Origin: Prunella strophiata
Taxonomy: Eukaryota; Chordata; Aves; Passeriformes; Prunellidae
Direction of reading: 5' to 3'
Assembly: GCA_036583965.1 (NCBI GenBank)
Contig: JAZBQD010000027.1
Location: forward strand, 2,808,687 to 2,872,686
Length of the DNA: 64,000 bases
The notes under the pieces are model-generated. The model was not told where the DNA came from and made no database searches. It saw only the letters and a program-made list of their open reading frames with translations. This document shows, one piece after another, positions 21,791-34,660 of the stretch (position 1 is its first letter; each line of letters opens with the position of its first letter). The position numbers and the translations under genes were made by a program.

Positions 21791-23860
21791 CTCGCAGCGA
21801 GACAGCCCGAGCACACACGCACAGACACACACGTACACACACACAGGGCTCTGCCCTGCACTCTCCTGCCCTGTCGTGTGCTGGCCCAGCCACTGGAGCT
21901 GTGTGAGGGGCCCAGGGGTCCCAGTGGGATGGATGGCTCTGCCAGCAAGCTGCTACAGAGGCTGTGGCTCTTTGCTTTGCAGTTTGGGCTACAAAAGGTA
22001 GTTTTCAGACTTGTTTTTTCCCGTTTCTCCACTGAAGAGCAGGGAGGAGGGAAAGGTCACTACAGCCTTCAGAGGTTGAAGGCTGAGGTGGCCTTTCCTT
22101 GCCCTGGTCATCCAGCTCTTATATCATCCTGGCTCTGACAGCCTCAGTGGAGCTGTAGGGGACTCATCCACCACCCCAGCCCTGTCCAGGGGCTCCCTGT
22201 GGTGTAATGGGAGAAGACTCATCATGGGTTAAATGGCAGTTGACCTACAACTACCCAAGGCAGTTCATCTGCTTTTTTTGATTGCCCTGAGAGTACATCA
22301 GAGCACACAGAGGAAAGTGAGGGGAGAGAAGAACTTGGGCTGGACAGGAGAGCAAACACTCCCTTCAAAATCCCCCCCAAAAGTCAGGTCCCTGCCTGTG
22401 CTCTCTATCTGAAGTGAACAAATGAGCAGCCCTGTGGGGAGGGCAAAGTGTGCTCAGCCTGATCAAAGCAGGGCAGAAAGCAGGAGGGATGGGTTGGTGG
22501 GGACTGAGAGGCAGAGAGGAGGGACTGGAATGTGGGCAGCAGGAACAGTGGGGCTGGCAGGGCACACTCCAGGCAAAGGGACAGCTGGGCACCCCAGGTT
22601 GAGGGGGTCAAGACAACAGTTTTGAGAGGTGGGTAGAGCAAGGCTGGGTTTGGAGACCGCAAAAAAGGAAGAGGAATTTGGGTTTTGGCAAGTCCTAGGT
22701 GTTACTGGGCAAGGAGATCAAATCCAGTCTCCAAATTAACACGGACAGAAATAGGAGCACAGAGGCAACTCTGGCACTTTTGACCTTAAAATTACAGAAG
22801 ACAGTGAGCTGGAGGAATAATGACTTGATTCATCAGGAAACCCCCCCTTCTCAAAACTCCTCTTAAAAAAGGAAAGCCAAGTGGGCATTGAGCTGAACAA
22901 AAAAACCTCTCCTGAACGTGGGAACTTTTGACATCTGCATTTTTCCTGATGCTTTGTACCTTGCTAAACTGCTATTAGAAAAATGGAAGGTCGTGCATCA
23001 TGCTTGTGCACAGGGACCCAGCTGTGGGGATCCAGAAGGGATTTCCATCATGCTGTGGGGAACCCCATCCAGGGATGAGTCCTGTAAAGATCCACTGGGA
23101 TCAGGATGCTACAGGAGCTGTGTGAGTGGGGCAGGGAAAGACCACCCCAGGCTCCAGGGGTTGCCAGCTCTCTGTTGGAGAAATGGGAAAAGGCTTTGCA
23201 GCACATGATCCATCTTGGATGAGGAGGGATGTATTAGACATGGTTGGCTAAAGGGAGTTGGGTCTTGGCCTAGCTTGGAGCAATTTTCACACATACTGTG
23301 AGATGCCAATGAAAGTCCTGGTGGAGTGTAAAGTCATTAAATGAGATGAAATTAAACAATTTAGTTATTTCTGCTTCATCATATTTGTGCAGTATGGCAG
23401 GCAGAATGAATTACTACTAATGATCAAATTTAGTAATACTAATTAAACTATCTCAATTTAATTAATACTAACAGAGAAAACAGACAAAATTACTAATGTA
23501 AACCTTGAACTTAAAATCAAAAGGTGCCTCTTCGCTTTTGTGAGTCACTGAATGTGAGGCTTTTTCCTGAAAATAGCCTGTGTAGAAGTGGCTCTTTGTA
23601 CTCCCTAAGCAAGCTGTTCCATTGTATGGTTAACTACAGCTCTCCTCCAGCTTTCTTTCCCCCCTTTTTTCCCCCTAAATGTTACTACTTTTACTCCCTG
23701 TTTTTCCAAAGAGGTTCCAGGAGAAGAATCTGAGCTCTGTTCAGACTCACACAACATCAACAGCACTGATAAAGCAGTTACCACTACTGGGACAAGTTCT
23801 GCACTGGGTGCTTGAAGGAAGATAGTTTATAAAATCCTGTGGAGCCTCCCTTGCTGGGAA

Positions 23861-24000
23861 ATCATGGAATCACAGAATGGTTTGGGTTGGACAGGACCTG
23901 AAAGATCAGATGATCTTCCAAACCTCCTGCCATGGGCAGGAACACCTTCCACTGGACCAAGTTGCTCCAAGCCCTGTCCAACCTGGTCTAAACTTGCCTA
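23861..24000 (-). mobile_element. CR1 LINE 3'-end fragment
   Basis: The plus strand reads ATCACAGAATGGTTTGGGTT onward, with GCCATGGGCAGGAACACCTT and GTCCAACCTGG blocks. This is the reverse complement of the avian CR1 3' end, so the element points left. It is truncated after about 140 bp. Confidence 0.88.
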
Positions 24001-24636
24001 CAAGACCAGTAATTTGGGAAAACCCCAAACCCAAACACATCTCTGCATCAAGGAAGATGGCTTTAGAGTCACTGAGAGTTAATACCTGTAACCACAAAAT
24101 AAAAACTCCACAGATACATGAAGACTGCACTGCAAACCCTCCCCATAAAGAAAATGTGAATTTTAACCTTTATCTTATCTGAAAAAGACTAGATTTACCC
24201 TTTGTGCATAGTTATAAGCAAAAGACAAGCATAATTAAACAAAAATGCTATTGTATTTCTAAAACAAACTCCTGCCAATAACAAATCTTCCATCTCCTCC
24301 TCTCATCAGCTTCAATGAATGTACAGCCAGGTTCCCATACCACAGATTCTCAGACATGATCTTTAACCTAAAGGACTGCAAGAAAGTCCTTAAAAAAACC
24401 CCAACAAACCAGTGAATAGCCAAACAAGGAATATAATGTGTCAAAGTGTTCTCCCAAAATCTCAAATCTCATTGTTCAGCACATGCAAAGATGAAAAAAA
24501 CCCAACCCCACATGCAAATATCATATCTCAGTTTATCCCTTTTTTTTCCTTTAAAAATAGGTAGTTTTACTATTGTCATCTTTAAAAAGATGCAGTTACA
24601 GAAAAGTTGTATAAAGCTGCTCCAAGCAGTGCAGAA

Positions 24637-24855
24637 ATTCATAGAATCCTTGAATGGCTTTGGGTGGAAGAAACCTTAAAGCCTGTCTTTTTTCATGTCC
24701 TGCAGGGCAGGGACACCTCCCACTATCCCAGGTTGCTCCAAGCTCCATTCAGCCTGGTCCTGGACACTTCCAGGGAAGGGGCAGCCACAGCTTCTTTGGA
24801 AAACCTGTGCCAGGACCTCCCCACCCTCACAGGGAACATTTTCTTCCTAAATTAT
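24637..24855 (-). mobile_element. CR1 LINE 3'-end fragment, diverged
   Basis: It starts with the CATAGAATC-type tail and keeps the ACCTCCCACTATCCCAGGTT, CTTCCAGGGA and CCTGTGCCAGG blocks of the CR1 3' region. Divergence exceeds that of the copy at 23861. Confidence 0.85.
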
Positions 24856-26329
24856 TGTGTTCAGCCTAAGAGGTGGCTGCACTGTGTTGGTTGTGACTTG
24901 GGCTACTCGTATCTCATAATTAAAATTACATTTCAGTGTCTTCTGCAGTGCATTCATCTCTTCACGTGTAATAACCAGTGTTTGTATAGATGATGTAACA
25001 GTTGGGTCACACAAGTGAATATGCCTGAGAATATTATGATTATAGTGTCAGTACTGTTTTCAAAGTTGAATATTAATAACTAAAGCACCTATGGGGAAAC
25101 CTAGAAGATATTTTAAGTTTAGCCTCTTGATTTTTATGAGATTTTTTTTTTTTTTGAAATTCTGGTTTTAAATTAAACTTCTCCAGTTCTACCTCTGTTC
25201 AAGCAGAAAATGCTATCAAAGCAAAAGCCTAAAATGAGACGTGTTTTGCTGTTCTAAACTAAAACCAGGTAAAATTTGAAAGCTACGATTTCCTGTGCTA
25301 TTAGCAGTCCTTACTAAGAACACACACCTTTGACACTTTTGTGAAATTTAAAATACAAACGAGTTTTACCAAAATTAAGCTAATTTTGCTGTATTTCTTT
25401 TGAAAACCCAGTCTGTGTTATTTATATTTCTCTAGGACAGTCCAGCACTAGGCAGGTGATGCTCAGTGTCTTGGGAACATGGAATCTGCTGCAAACTGAG
25501 GACTCCTTCTCTGTTAAGAAAAGGCTTCTTTTGGTCCCTTTTTATGCAATTCAGTGTTAATTTCAGAGCAGGACAGTATATTTTGCAAAGTGTTCACCTG
25601 TGGAGCTTATTCCAGAGGTGTAAGCTCTGTGTTAATGATTCCTAGAACAGAGGTAGCTTAATGCCTATCCATTGGGAAGGATGTAGGGATTGTGGCCTTT
25701 AATTTTTGACCTTCATTGTAGACTGTGGTCCTAATCCTTTGATTGCGGAATTCTTAAAAAGTATATATGGCAGTTGGCAAAAAATCTTAATGTTCCAGTA
25801 AATGCAAAAGCCATAAATTCAGCTGCTGACCTTTTCCATCCAGGTCACATGTGACATCTACTGGAGTTTGTCAGGCTGGGTGGAATTTATGGAGCTCATA
25901 TAGGTATCAGCTGCGAAGGCTGAACTTTCATGAAATGTCTTTCAAAGGCACTTCCAAAACCCTTGTAAAAATCAGTATGGCTTTTTTTTTTTTTTTTAAG
26001 GGTATACATTCTGCACACATTTTAAAAGGTCTCATCGTGCCACCTCTGCGAATCTTCAGCACCTGGGAAACTTCACCTCTTAAATTATTACACTTTACAA
26101 AATAGAGAAATCAGGCCAGGCATGTAATTACTGCCATCACCAACTTCCAGCAGCCCCTTCCCAAGCCTGGCTCTGTGAGCATTCCTTCCTTTCTGCTGTG
26201 CAGCCTCCTGCCCCTCTCTGGGATCGATGGTATTGATGGTGTATTGTCAGTCAGAGAAATGGGATTTGATAGTGCCCTCAAGCAGCTGGGAAGAAGGGAA
26301 GGAATACAAAACCTGCCCAGGCCCACACC

Positions 26330-26645
26330 GTCAGCGTGAGATCAATGCTCTCAATAATACGTTTGCCGCCACGTAGCGCCCTAACTGTCGCAATTAATAA
26401 TGTAGAAGGAGCTGATTAACTTAAGTAAAGTGCTCTCCACTGTGTAAACACATCAAGATCTATAGGGCCAAAGAGGAAAGAACGAACAAAACGTCATTTT
26501 TATATTTTATGTGGACACATTCTTGCTTTCTATTCTGCTCTTGTAACAATTACTGTACTAGCCACTCTGACAGAGTCAATAAATTGATCGTGGGCCTGAT
26601 GCAGCAGTGAGCAGACTAATCCAATACAGCATTATCTGCCGTGGA
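26330..26645. promoter_or_regulatory. Candidate conserved intronic enhancer
   Basis: This repeat-free block has many CpGs for its AT content and dense sites: CGCAATTAATAATG (homeodomain) at about 26389, TGTAAACA (exact FOX core) at about 26442, AACAATTACT (SOX/homeodomain) and TAATCC (OTX/PITX core) near 26618. The style is that of vertebrate developmental enhancers. Inference from motifs only. Confidence 0.38.
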
Positions 26646-29600
26646 GGCTGGGGTGGGCAGTGGTGGCCAGGAAATCAGCCAAGCCAGCAGCAGCAAGGGG
26701 CACAGAACCATAACCCTGCCCTAGCCTGGCTTGGTTTGTGTGTGTGAACGTAGGGGTGTGAGCAGTGCTCTGCCCGTGCTGCACCCTCAAAGCCCTTCCA
26801 AGACTCCATTTGGCAGGGATCAGCCCCTAAACTGGACCCTGTGGCTCAGGGAGGTTCAGCTCATCTCATTTTGTCATGTTGGCAGCCATGAATTTACACC
26901 TGATGACTTTCCCCCACTACACCAAAGTCATGCTCTCCACAACTACACCCACCACAACACAGCAGGAACTGCTGCCTGTCCACTGAAAAACAAATCTGGG
27001 AATCCCCTCCCATGTCCCCTGACCTGTGAACACAGGGAATGTCACATTTTGTCAGCTTAAATGGCCACTTGGGTCTGGTATTATGTTTCTGACAGTGGTT
27101 GCAGTCCTCTTGGGAGGAAGCTGCAAGAATCCCTACAAAGGAGATGGACCAAAATGATTTGGCCTGAGGGGAAGCTTCTTCCCAGCCCCATGCAGTAAGT
27201 GGTAGGCCTTGTAAATCCATGTTAGCGGGGAATATGAGATTGAAAAAATAAAAATAAAAGAAAGTTTCCTGCTGAATGGAAAAAAGAAAACTGTTTTTTG
27301 GCAGAAGTTCTTCAAGAAGGAGAACATAGGCCATTGTTATTATGAAGACTTTTCAATGAAAACACAGAAAATCATTGCCTTTTAGAGTAATTGTTTAGCT
27401 AAAGAAAGGTTACACAGCTTGTAGAGAATTTAGTAAGAAATTAAATCTCTCCAGCTCATTCATCATATTTCTGCATTTGCCAACTCTTCCCACCAGGCCC
27501 ACACTTACTTCTTCCCTTTCTTCTCCCCCACTGTGGAGTAAGTAATGGCCATAAAACCCACAGAAAGGCAGCCTTATGCACAGGCTTCCTGGTTATTGTG
27601 AAGAGGGGGAAAACTCAATAAGTTTAATTGCTTAGTTTGGGAAATTCTTCTATGTCCATTGTAAATAATTCTATGCTAAATCTACTGGAAATAGGATGCT
27701 GAGTGCTGTTTTCCAAAAAAGAGTCTGAACTGTTCACCAGAGCCTACGAGGAGGAGGAGGAAGAAAAAGCCCAGGAACAAGGATCTCCCCTGCTGAGGAC
27801 TAACCCAGGCATTTTGGGACTGATTTGGCTCCATCCCACTTTGAAGATGCAGCCACATGATGGCATTGGGAAGTTTTCTGTGAATCTTCACCTCTCTAGA
27901 GCAGTATGTTCTTTCTTTTTGAGGTGTGCTGTTCTCAGCTCTTTTTAGGAACTGACCTGAGTGGAATTTCTTATCAACACTCTCTCTAGGCTCACACTGC
28001 ATTTTCAGAGCCATGTCCAGGTCACCCTCAAGTTCAGAATGGTATTCCTACATCCCAGGTGGAAGAGGAAACACAGCACCAAAATTCAGGTCATGTGTCA
28101 GTAGCCTGATGCCTCTGGTGCAACAGCAAAGGACTTTTTGGACAGAGATCAAAACTTTGAGTGATCATAAGGGGGCTCCAGGTCTTGGAGGAGAGCAGCC
28201 CTCACTTTCCTTTGCCAATATAAGAAAATCCACAGATCCCTGGAGTGTTTGGGAGCAGAGTGATCCCTCTAAGTTCAGCAGAAAGTAGCAGTTCCACACC
28301 CCAGAACTGTGTTTTTATACCTGATCTATGTAAATTTCTCTTCTTTACACACTAAAGATGTTATTCCTTCATGGAAATCGTGTTCCAAACCTCTCACTAC
28401 ATTTTCTGGACAGGCCAAGAGAAAGAAAAGGAACATTCAAGTGTGCTTGGAAGTGCTTTGCAGCTGAAATTGGACACATGCACTGGCTTAGGGAGGTTAC
28501 TGTACAGAATATGGAATTCTTAGGGGGCTGAGTCTAACAAATGCTTCCAAGTTAAGAGTTTCTTATCTCCATTCACACTCAGACACAAGCAGCACATCCA
28601 GCCACGAGGATGAGTATTCTGATCCTGAGGAGGGACAGTCCTCTGAGCAAGAAGTACCTCTGACCTGGCTTATAAACAGCTCTGCTCAGAACCCCCAAAA
28701 CAAAAGGCCTGGTGTAGTTCTCATGTTCTCTGCCGTGTCCCCCACACACCCCTCGAGGTGTTCCTGCCTGCAGCACGAGTCTTTGGCTCAGCTGTCAGCA
28801 CAGTGCCACAAAACCCTGCCCTGCCCCTGTCCCCCAGGGCCAGCAGGTGCTGCCTGTCTGACCAGTGCCACTCCTGGGCTCTGGGAGCTGGGATGAAGGC
28901 AGCAGAGTCTGCATCAGCCAGGCCAGGCAGCCCGTGGTGCTCATTAATGAAGCACATGGCCGTGAGCTGCGTGGGGCTCAGCGTCCCCTTGGGAGGGGGC
29001 AAAGGGCAGGGCAGGGTGGCACTGAGTGGCAGGGCTGGAAAATCCCCTGTGTGGAGCCAGGCACAGGTTGGATTTGTGCAGAGGAGGAAAATGTGTGCAC
29101 TGGTTTCTTTCCTCCATAGGGTGGCAATGGAACCTGGGCACAGAGCGGCTCCAGCGGTTTCAGCTGCAGGAGCTGCATCAGCTTCCCAGTCAAGGTGCTG
29201 ACTTTGATCTATGGATCCTATACACTTTTGGGGCCTGCCCCCAACAGGGCTGCTTCCCTGCCTGCCTCCTGGAGAGGGGCATCACCTGCACCACACTCCT
29301 CAGATTCCAGTGTCTGGGCAGCAGCGCCTGGCTGCTCTCACAGAAGGAGCCTCTCCTCTGGAATTCGCCTCCCCCCCTGGTCTGACAGAGCTCACATCTG
29401 CTATCCTACAGGACACAGCATCCAGCTCATTTTTTTTCTCATGCCCTTTGTTTTAAAGTGCTGCCAGTGAAAAATTGCAGGTTGCAGTTTGCTCTCTTAA
29501 AAAAAAAAAAAAATCGCTTGTGGGGAAGCAAAACAGGCTTTGCCTTGTCTCTGGGAAAGAAAGTAATTGTACAATTAGGTTTGTGGATGCACCTGAGGCA

Positions 29601-31700
29601 TATGGTGGTTTTTTTAGAGATAAATAAAAGCCCAAAAGGAGAAAGCTACAAAGATACCACTGTCTAATTTGGGAAGGGCAGGGAGCAGGAGAAGATCTAA
29701 AGGAGTTAGCAATTTCCTTGTACTATAAACACTTTGCTAAACTTCAGTGATTTCCCTCCTAAGTTACTATTGCTCTTTTAAAGATGTATTTCACAGGGTG
29801 CATTTTTGTACCTGGTCTTTATAAGGCTGTTCTGCTGAGCTTGCTGGTTTTCATACCTGCTATTTTGCTGCTTAGATAAGCTTGTTTGACTTTTGGGATT
29901 TTTCTTAAACTTTATTTCAGTGTTCTAGGCAGGTTACAGGCCTTTTGTTTCAGTTGTTTTGTGTTACAAAGGATGAGACTCTGTCTAGAGCTCTCTTGTA
30001 GCTGGGTGGCTCTAGGGCCCCACCAGGGAAAAGTGTGAAAACACAAGACCTTTGCTTATTATCCAGGATCTGACTGTGCTTTGGGATTGTGCAAAGGTAG
30101 GACCAGGAAGAGCTTCTACTTCTGTCCTTCTAGAAATAAGTTTTATCTTTTCCTACAGAAAGCCAAGGGAATAAATATTTGGGTTTGTGCTTAACTAAGT
30201 TTTTAGAAACTACCTGGGATGGATCTGATATAGAGTATGTTTATATTAGAGAGGGATTTTTCCTGAAACAGCTGGTCAGGGCTACAGGATTCACTTTCTC
30301 ACAGGGTAAAGTGGTTGATTCTCTGCCTGGGTGCCTGCAGTGGGAGGCAGTTTCTGTTCCCTGCATCCTCACAACCTCCCTGTGCAGGGCACATGGGCCA
30401 GTGGCAGGTAGGAGTGATTAGATGGAGCAGGCATGTGTTTCTCAGGAGCTGTTTTTAGCACCCCAAGTACAATTTCCAGGAAGATGTAGGCTAAGTAGGT
30501 GGCAAACAGGACTCAGCATAGTAAACAATGTTTAGTGTGAAGTGGAGCTGCAGCACTGATGAGTACAGAGAGGGCTGATCCCTAAAGGAATTTTGTACCC
30601 CAGAGCAAAGCCAGGGCATTAGAGAGCAGCAAACAGCATTTGGGAGTGGTGAGTGGCAAACCCTGGTCACAGGCTGCTGGTTTAGCATTCCCAGCTGCAT
30701 GCACTGCCTGTGTCTCACTATTAATTTTAGGAAAAAACCACCTCAAAGTGCAGACCCCTTCATTCAGCTTGGTGCTCCTGAGAGGCTCGTCCCTAATTAA
30801 TGTGATGGGACTTTCCCATCCCTGCACCACTCTCCCTATTGCAAGTCCTTGGCAATATGAGAGACGTATCTATTACTTAGTCATGAGGTATCCAGACCAA
30901 CTTGCTTTTGAAACCAGAGCCCCTGTACCCCAGGCATCCTGTATTTCTGATTTGCATATGGAAAAGGCAGTTAAAAAGCTGATGCCCCCATATTGCTTGC
31001 AAGTCAAGTAGCAAAAGTAAATGATTTATCAAGCAAAGGTTACAACACCTGTGCCTTTTTGTCAGCATATACAGGGGATGCCAAGTCAAGTGTTGCTTCT
31101 AATAGCTCAAACAGAAATTTAGATTCAAATAACCCCCAAGACAGGACAATTGTGCAGTGAGTGGAGTGGCAGAGTGAGGGATGGTGTAAGCAGTGGATGC
31201 AAAACCAAACCAACTGAAAAGTTTGGAAACTGCTAAAACTAGGCAATGCCACCAGCCCTTTGGGACCTTTTGTTACCAAATCAGAACTACTGACTTAAAG
31301 CAGTTTATTTCTCCATCTCTTCTGTGTTGGAGTGGTTGTCCTGTTGCAACCTTTGCTGACACAGGAAGATGGCTTTTTTATGAATATTATATACACTATG
31401 TAAAATTCCTTTAAGGGGTTATATTTGCCACAACATGCACAAATCAGAACATAGTGCTAATGGAAATGTCTACTGGTAATTTTTCTAATACTGATTCAGA
31501 AAGGCATGTACTGGGTTTGGTTGTTTAGAAACAGCCCAGGACAGAATGATCCTTGCCCCAGCCCAGCCATGCTGCTGTACATTTGCCTGGGATTTTATTC
31601 CAATGTTCTGGGAATGCCCATGTATGGGAACTGTGACTCCTGCTCCATGGAGCTGCCACATCCCTGTGTACAGACTCACTTCTGCAGCACTTGAAGAGTA

Positions 31701-31736
<36 letters not shown>
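31701..31736. repeat. (ATG)12 microsatellite
   Basis: Twelve perfect ATG units lie in the last intron. Confidence 0.97.
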
Positions 31737-33980
31737 TGTAAATAGTGCTTATAGTGCAATGTTCCAGCAAGAGAACATCAGAACCAAAAATCTGACCAAA
31801 ACATTTTCATATGGGTTGTAGCTGGACCAAAATTTTTAAAAAGCAGATGTTCAGATACAGCCTTCATTTTTATTTTATTGTTCCAGCAGTAAAGAGTTGC
31901 TTAACCCTTACATTTAAGCTTGACTTCCAGAAGCTGGGAGTGTTCCCTGCTTCCTCTTGTCTCAGGGAGCTGTGTCCCTGGCAGTTAGTGGTCCTCAGGA
32001 ACTGTATCTTAGCCTGACTCTGGATGTACTCTAAAGATCCTGATGGAAAGGAGCCACCCCAGCTGCTTTTAATAACACAGTCCTATGTGTTTTTACATTT
32101 TCCTTTTGAAAATATCCTAAGTGGTCGTTCTATACAGTAATGCTCTGCAAAAAAAGAGCACAAAAGCCTGTCTTTGTTTAGAGGAATGCTAAGTAAATCC
32201 CAAATCATTGCAGTTAGCACTTCTACCTCACTTCTCTGACTCAAAGCACAGTCAACTTCAGAGTTCTTTCATGAATAAGTAGTGAGTTTGCTGATAAATT
32301 ATATATTTAGTATCAAGTGGGTTGTGGTGGTGTAATGATGTATAGAAGAAGCAGGGAGATGCAGCTGGAGTCAGAGACTGGAAGTCAGTCTCCTTGCCCA
32401 CTGCAGCATGTTAGACTTTAATTGAAAGCTGTGCTTGAGTATTGTTTTTCACTGTACAGCATTGTTATTCACTACACTGCATTACAGAGGAGCACTTAAA
32501 GTAACGCTAGAGCACTTTAAAATGATTTAAGTCATAAATAAGGAGGATAAAAGTTTACAGTCAACAAACTTATCTGGGAAACTTAGGCTGCAGGATGCAA
32601 GTAAGTTTTAAATATCTTTGGAGACTTAATACTGTTGTGTCTTACTACATAATCAATTTACCAACTAGGAGTTTTTCAAGTCTTCTGGAAAAGGTAAGTA
32701 GCATTCTCCAAAGGGTTTCAGGTTTCCTGAGCTATGAAGGAAAAGACCAAATGCTTAAGGACTTTAGCAGTACACCTTAACATTTGTGTTTCCCAATTTC
32801 AGCGTATTTCTGTGTATTCCAGTTGTTTCCAAAACAACTGGAGAAATATGATTTAAATGGGAAGGTGCATGAGAACTTGTCACACCCATGAACCCCATAA
32901 AAGCACACGGCTGGAAAAGTGAGGTGCAGGCTGAGTTTTGTTAAGGCATGAAAAAACCCCCCAGAATCTGATGGGTTAAACCCCTCTCTGCTTTGCTGCT
33001 GTACTTTCTGTGACCCTATTTAATGCAGAGAAGGTTTGAGATTCGATATAGTTTAACCTGTGCTGTGCACAGAGCTATAAACTAAAGCCCCTAACAAATT
33101 GTACACAAAGAGCAGACAGCAAAAAACCACGTTGTGCTCACAAGCAGCTGCTTGCAGCCCTTTAAACTGGAAATCTTTGGGAATGAGTGACCTGTGTTTC
33201 AGTGACAGTGGAGGTGCTGAAGCCATCACAACGAGGAGTCTGTCTTCATGCACCTACTGTGGCATGTGACAGCCATTAATCTGCACACTAATTATTCAGA
33301 AGCCTATAAACCATTTGAAAGAACTTACAAGAGCCAAGGGTAGTAATGCCCAGTTTGCCAGTTATTTGAATTACTGCTTTTTAGTCAGTCACTGCAACCA
33401 GCTCAAAACAAAATCACAAATATTTCATGTAGTTGACCTTTAAAAGAATTGCAATGTAGTCAAGCAATCACTTCAAACTATAAACTACAGTTGTCCTAAA
33501 GCACTAACTCTGCTCACTTTTTTATACCTTCCCCCCCATGATAACGTGATATTAAGCCCAGACTTAATTTTTTCAACATCTGGCTCAAATTAGCTGCTAA
33601 CAAAACTGCCAACAACTATTTTCTTAATCGACCCTGGGAATTCGATACAACTTGGAAAAAGCACATTTAAATCTCGTCCTTCTCCTAAAGAAACACAAAT
33701 GTTTACTTGAGCTTCTGATTTGACCATAGCAGGACCATGAATTCAGCTAACCCAGCTTTATAGGCCTGCCTCAACTGGACTTTTTTCTCTTTGCGTAAGG
33801 AAAACAGATGTGCTCACAATCACAAAAATCTCCTGCTTGCTCAAAGCCCACCATGCAAATGGCCAACCAGGAATTTGGGAATTTTTTTTTTACATGGAAG
33901 TCACTGGAGCAGTCTCCCATTGTGTCTGCTGGGGGAATACAGGGCACTGTTATCTGACGGGTCTCTCTGAGCTCCTTTTA

Positions 33981-34190
33981 CATATCACAGACTGGTTTGG
34001 GTTGGGAGGGACCTTAAAGATCATCTTGTTTTATGTGACACCTTCCACTAGCCCAGGTTGCAGCCTTGTCCAACCTGGCTTTGGACACTCTCAGGGATGG
34101 GGCAGCCATGATTTCTCTGGGCAACCTGTGCCAGGGCCTCCACACCCTGGCAGGGAAGGATTTTTCCCTACCTTCTAATCTAAACACAAT
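33981..34190 (-). mobile_element. CR1 LINE 3'-end fragment close to NFIA's penultimate exon
   Basis: ACTGGTTTGGGTTGGGAGGG, GACACCTTCCACTAGCCCAG and CTGTGCCAGGGCC blocks identify a CR1 3' end about 380 bp downstream (in transcript sense) of the penultimate exon. It inserted in the NFIA sense orientation. Confidence 0.9.
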
Positions 34191-34491
34191 TAAATGCAGT
34201 GCCTGGGGAGCAGGTTGGAGCCAAAGCCTTTGAAACCCCAGCCCTAGAGCAAACAGCTGCGTGCTGGGAGTCAACACCTTAGAAAGCAGAGAGAGGTCCT
34301 TCCAGTTATGAAAGCAGCGTTATTACCACACAAGCCCCAAAAATAATAATTAAAAAAAAAAAAAACAACAAAGAAAAAAACCACAACAGACAAACAAACT
34401 GCAAGTGACATTTCACTGTAGTTACTGAGACCATGTGGGTGAAGTGACAGCGGCAGGGCGGCTGCTCCGTGGGGACACGTTAGAGGACACT

Positions 34492-34528
34492 GGAGGAGGA
34501 GGAGGAGGAGGAGGAGGAGGAGGAGGAG
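34492..34528. repeat. (GGA)12 microsatellite, a (TCC)n tract in the NFIA transcript
   Basis: About twelve GGA units lie 41 to 77 bases inside the intron after the penultimate exon's donor. In the pre-mRNA this is a polypyrimidine CUCC repeat. Confidence 0.95.
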
Positions 34529-34568
34529 AAGAGGCTGCAGGCAAACAGAGAAGTCGAAAGCGGCCCAC

Positions 34569-34660
34569 CTGAGTCTGTTGAGGGATATTTACAAAGCTTG
34601 GATCCCGTGGTCCAACACTGACGAATCGGTTTGCGGGGGAGGTGCTGGGTGTCGAGTAGG
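34569..34660 (-). CDS. NFIA: NFIA penultimate coding exon
   Basis: This 92-nt exon has acceptor ttcacag|CC and donor CAG|gtgggc. After completing a Thr codon (A|CC) it encodes 30 residues, YSTPSTSPANRF at the start and FVNIPQQTQ at the end, leaving in phase 0. This is the conserved C-terminal block shared by NFI proteins, in its NFIA form (FVNIPQQTQ; NFIB has LNIPQQSQ). The donor is weaker than the others in the gene (G at +3 and +4, C at +6). A long CCT repeat on the sense strand starts about 40 nt into the following intron. Both facts fit a regulated exon, though that is inference. Read in the wrong frame, the exon contains a stop 20 nt before its end. Confidence 0.97.

Larger units (their letters stand above)
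12016..34568 (-). other. NFIA: NFIA last intron (22.6 kb)
   Basis: The intron runs from donor CAG|gtgggc at 34568 to acceptor ttgcag at 12016. It holds candidate regulatory elements, a CpG island, a minisatellite, two full CR1 fragments and part of a third near its 5' end, and otherwise unique AT-rich DNA. Stretches such as 15300-18600, 22100-23800, 24900-26300, 27000-31600 and 31800-33900 hold no gene I can support. Confidence 0.9.

Noticed and set aside
28758..29201. 147-codon plus-strand frame in the last intron
   Set aside because: It is GC-rich with several frames open at once and has no splice signals or domain.
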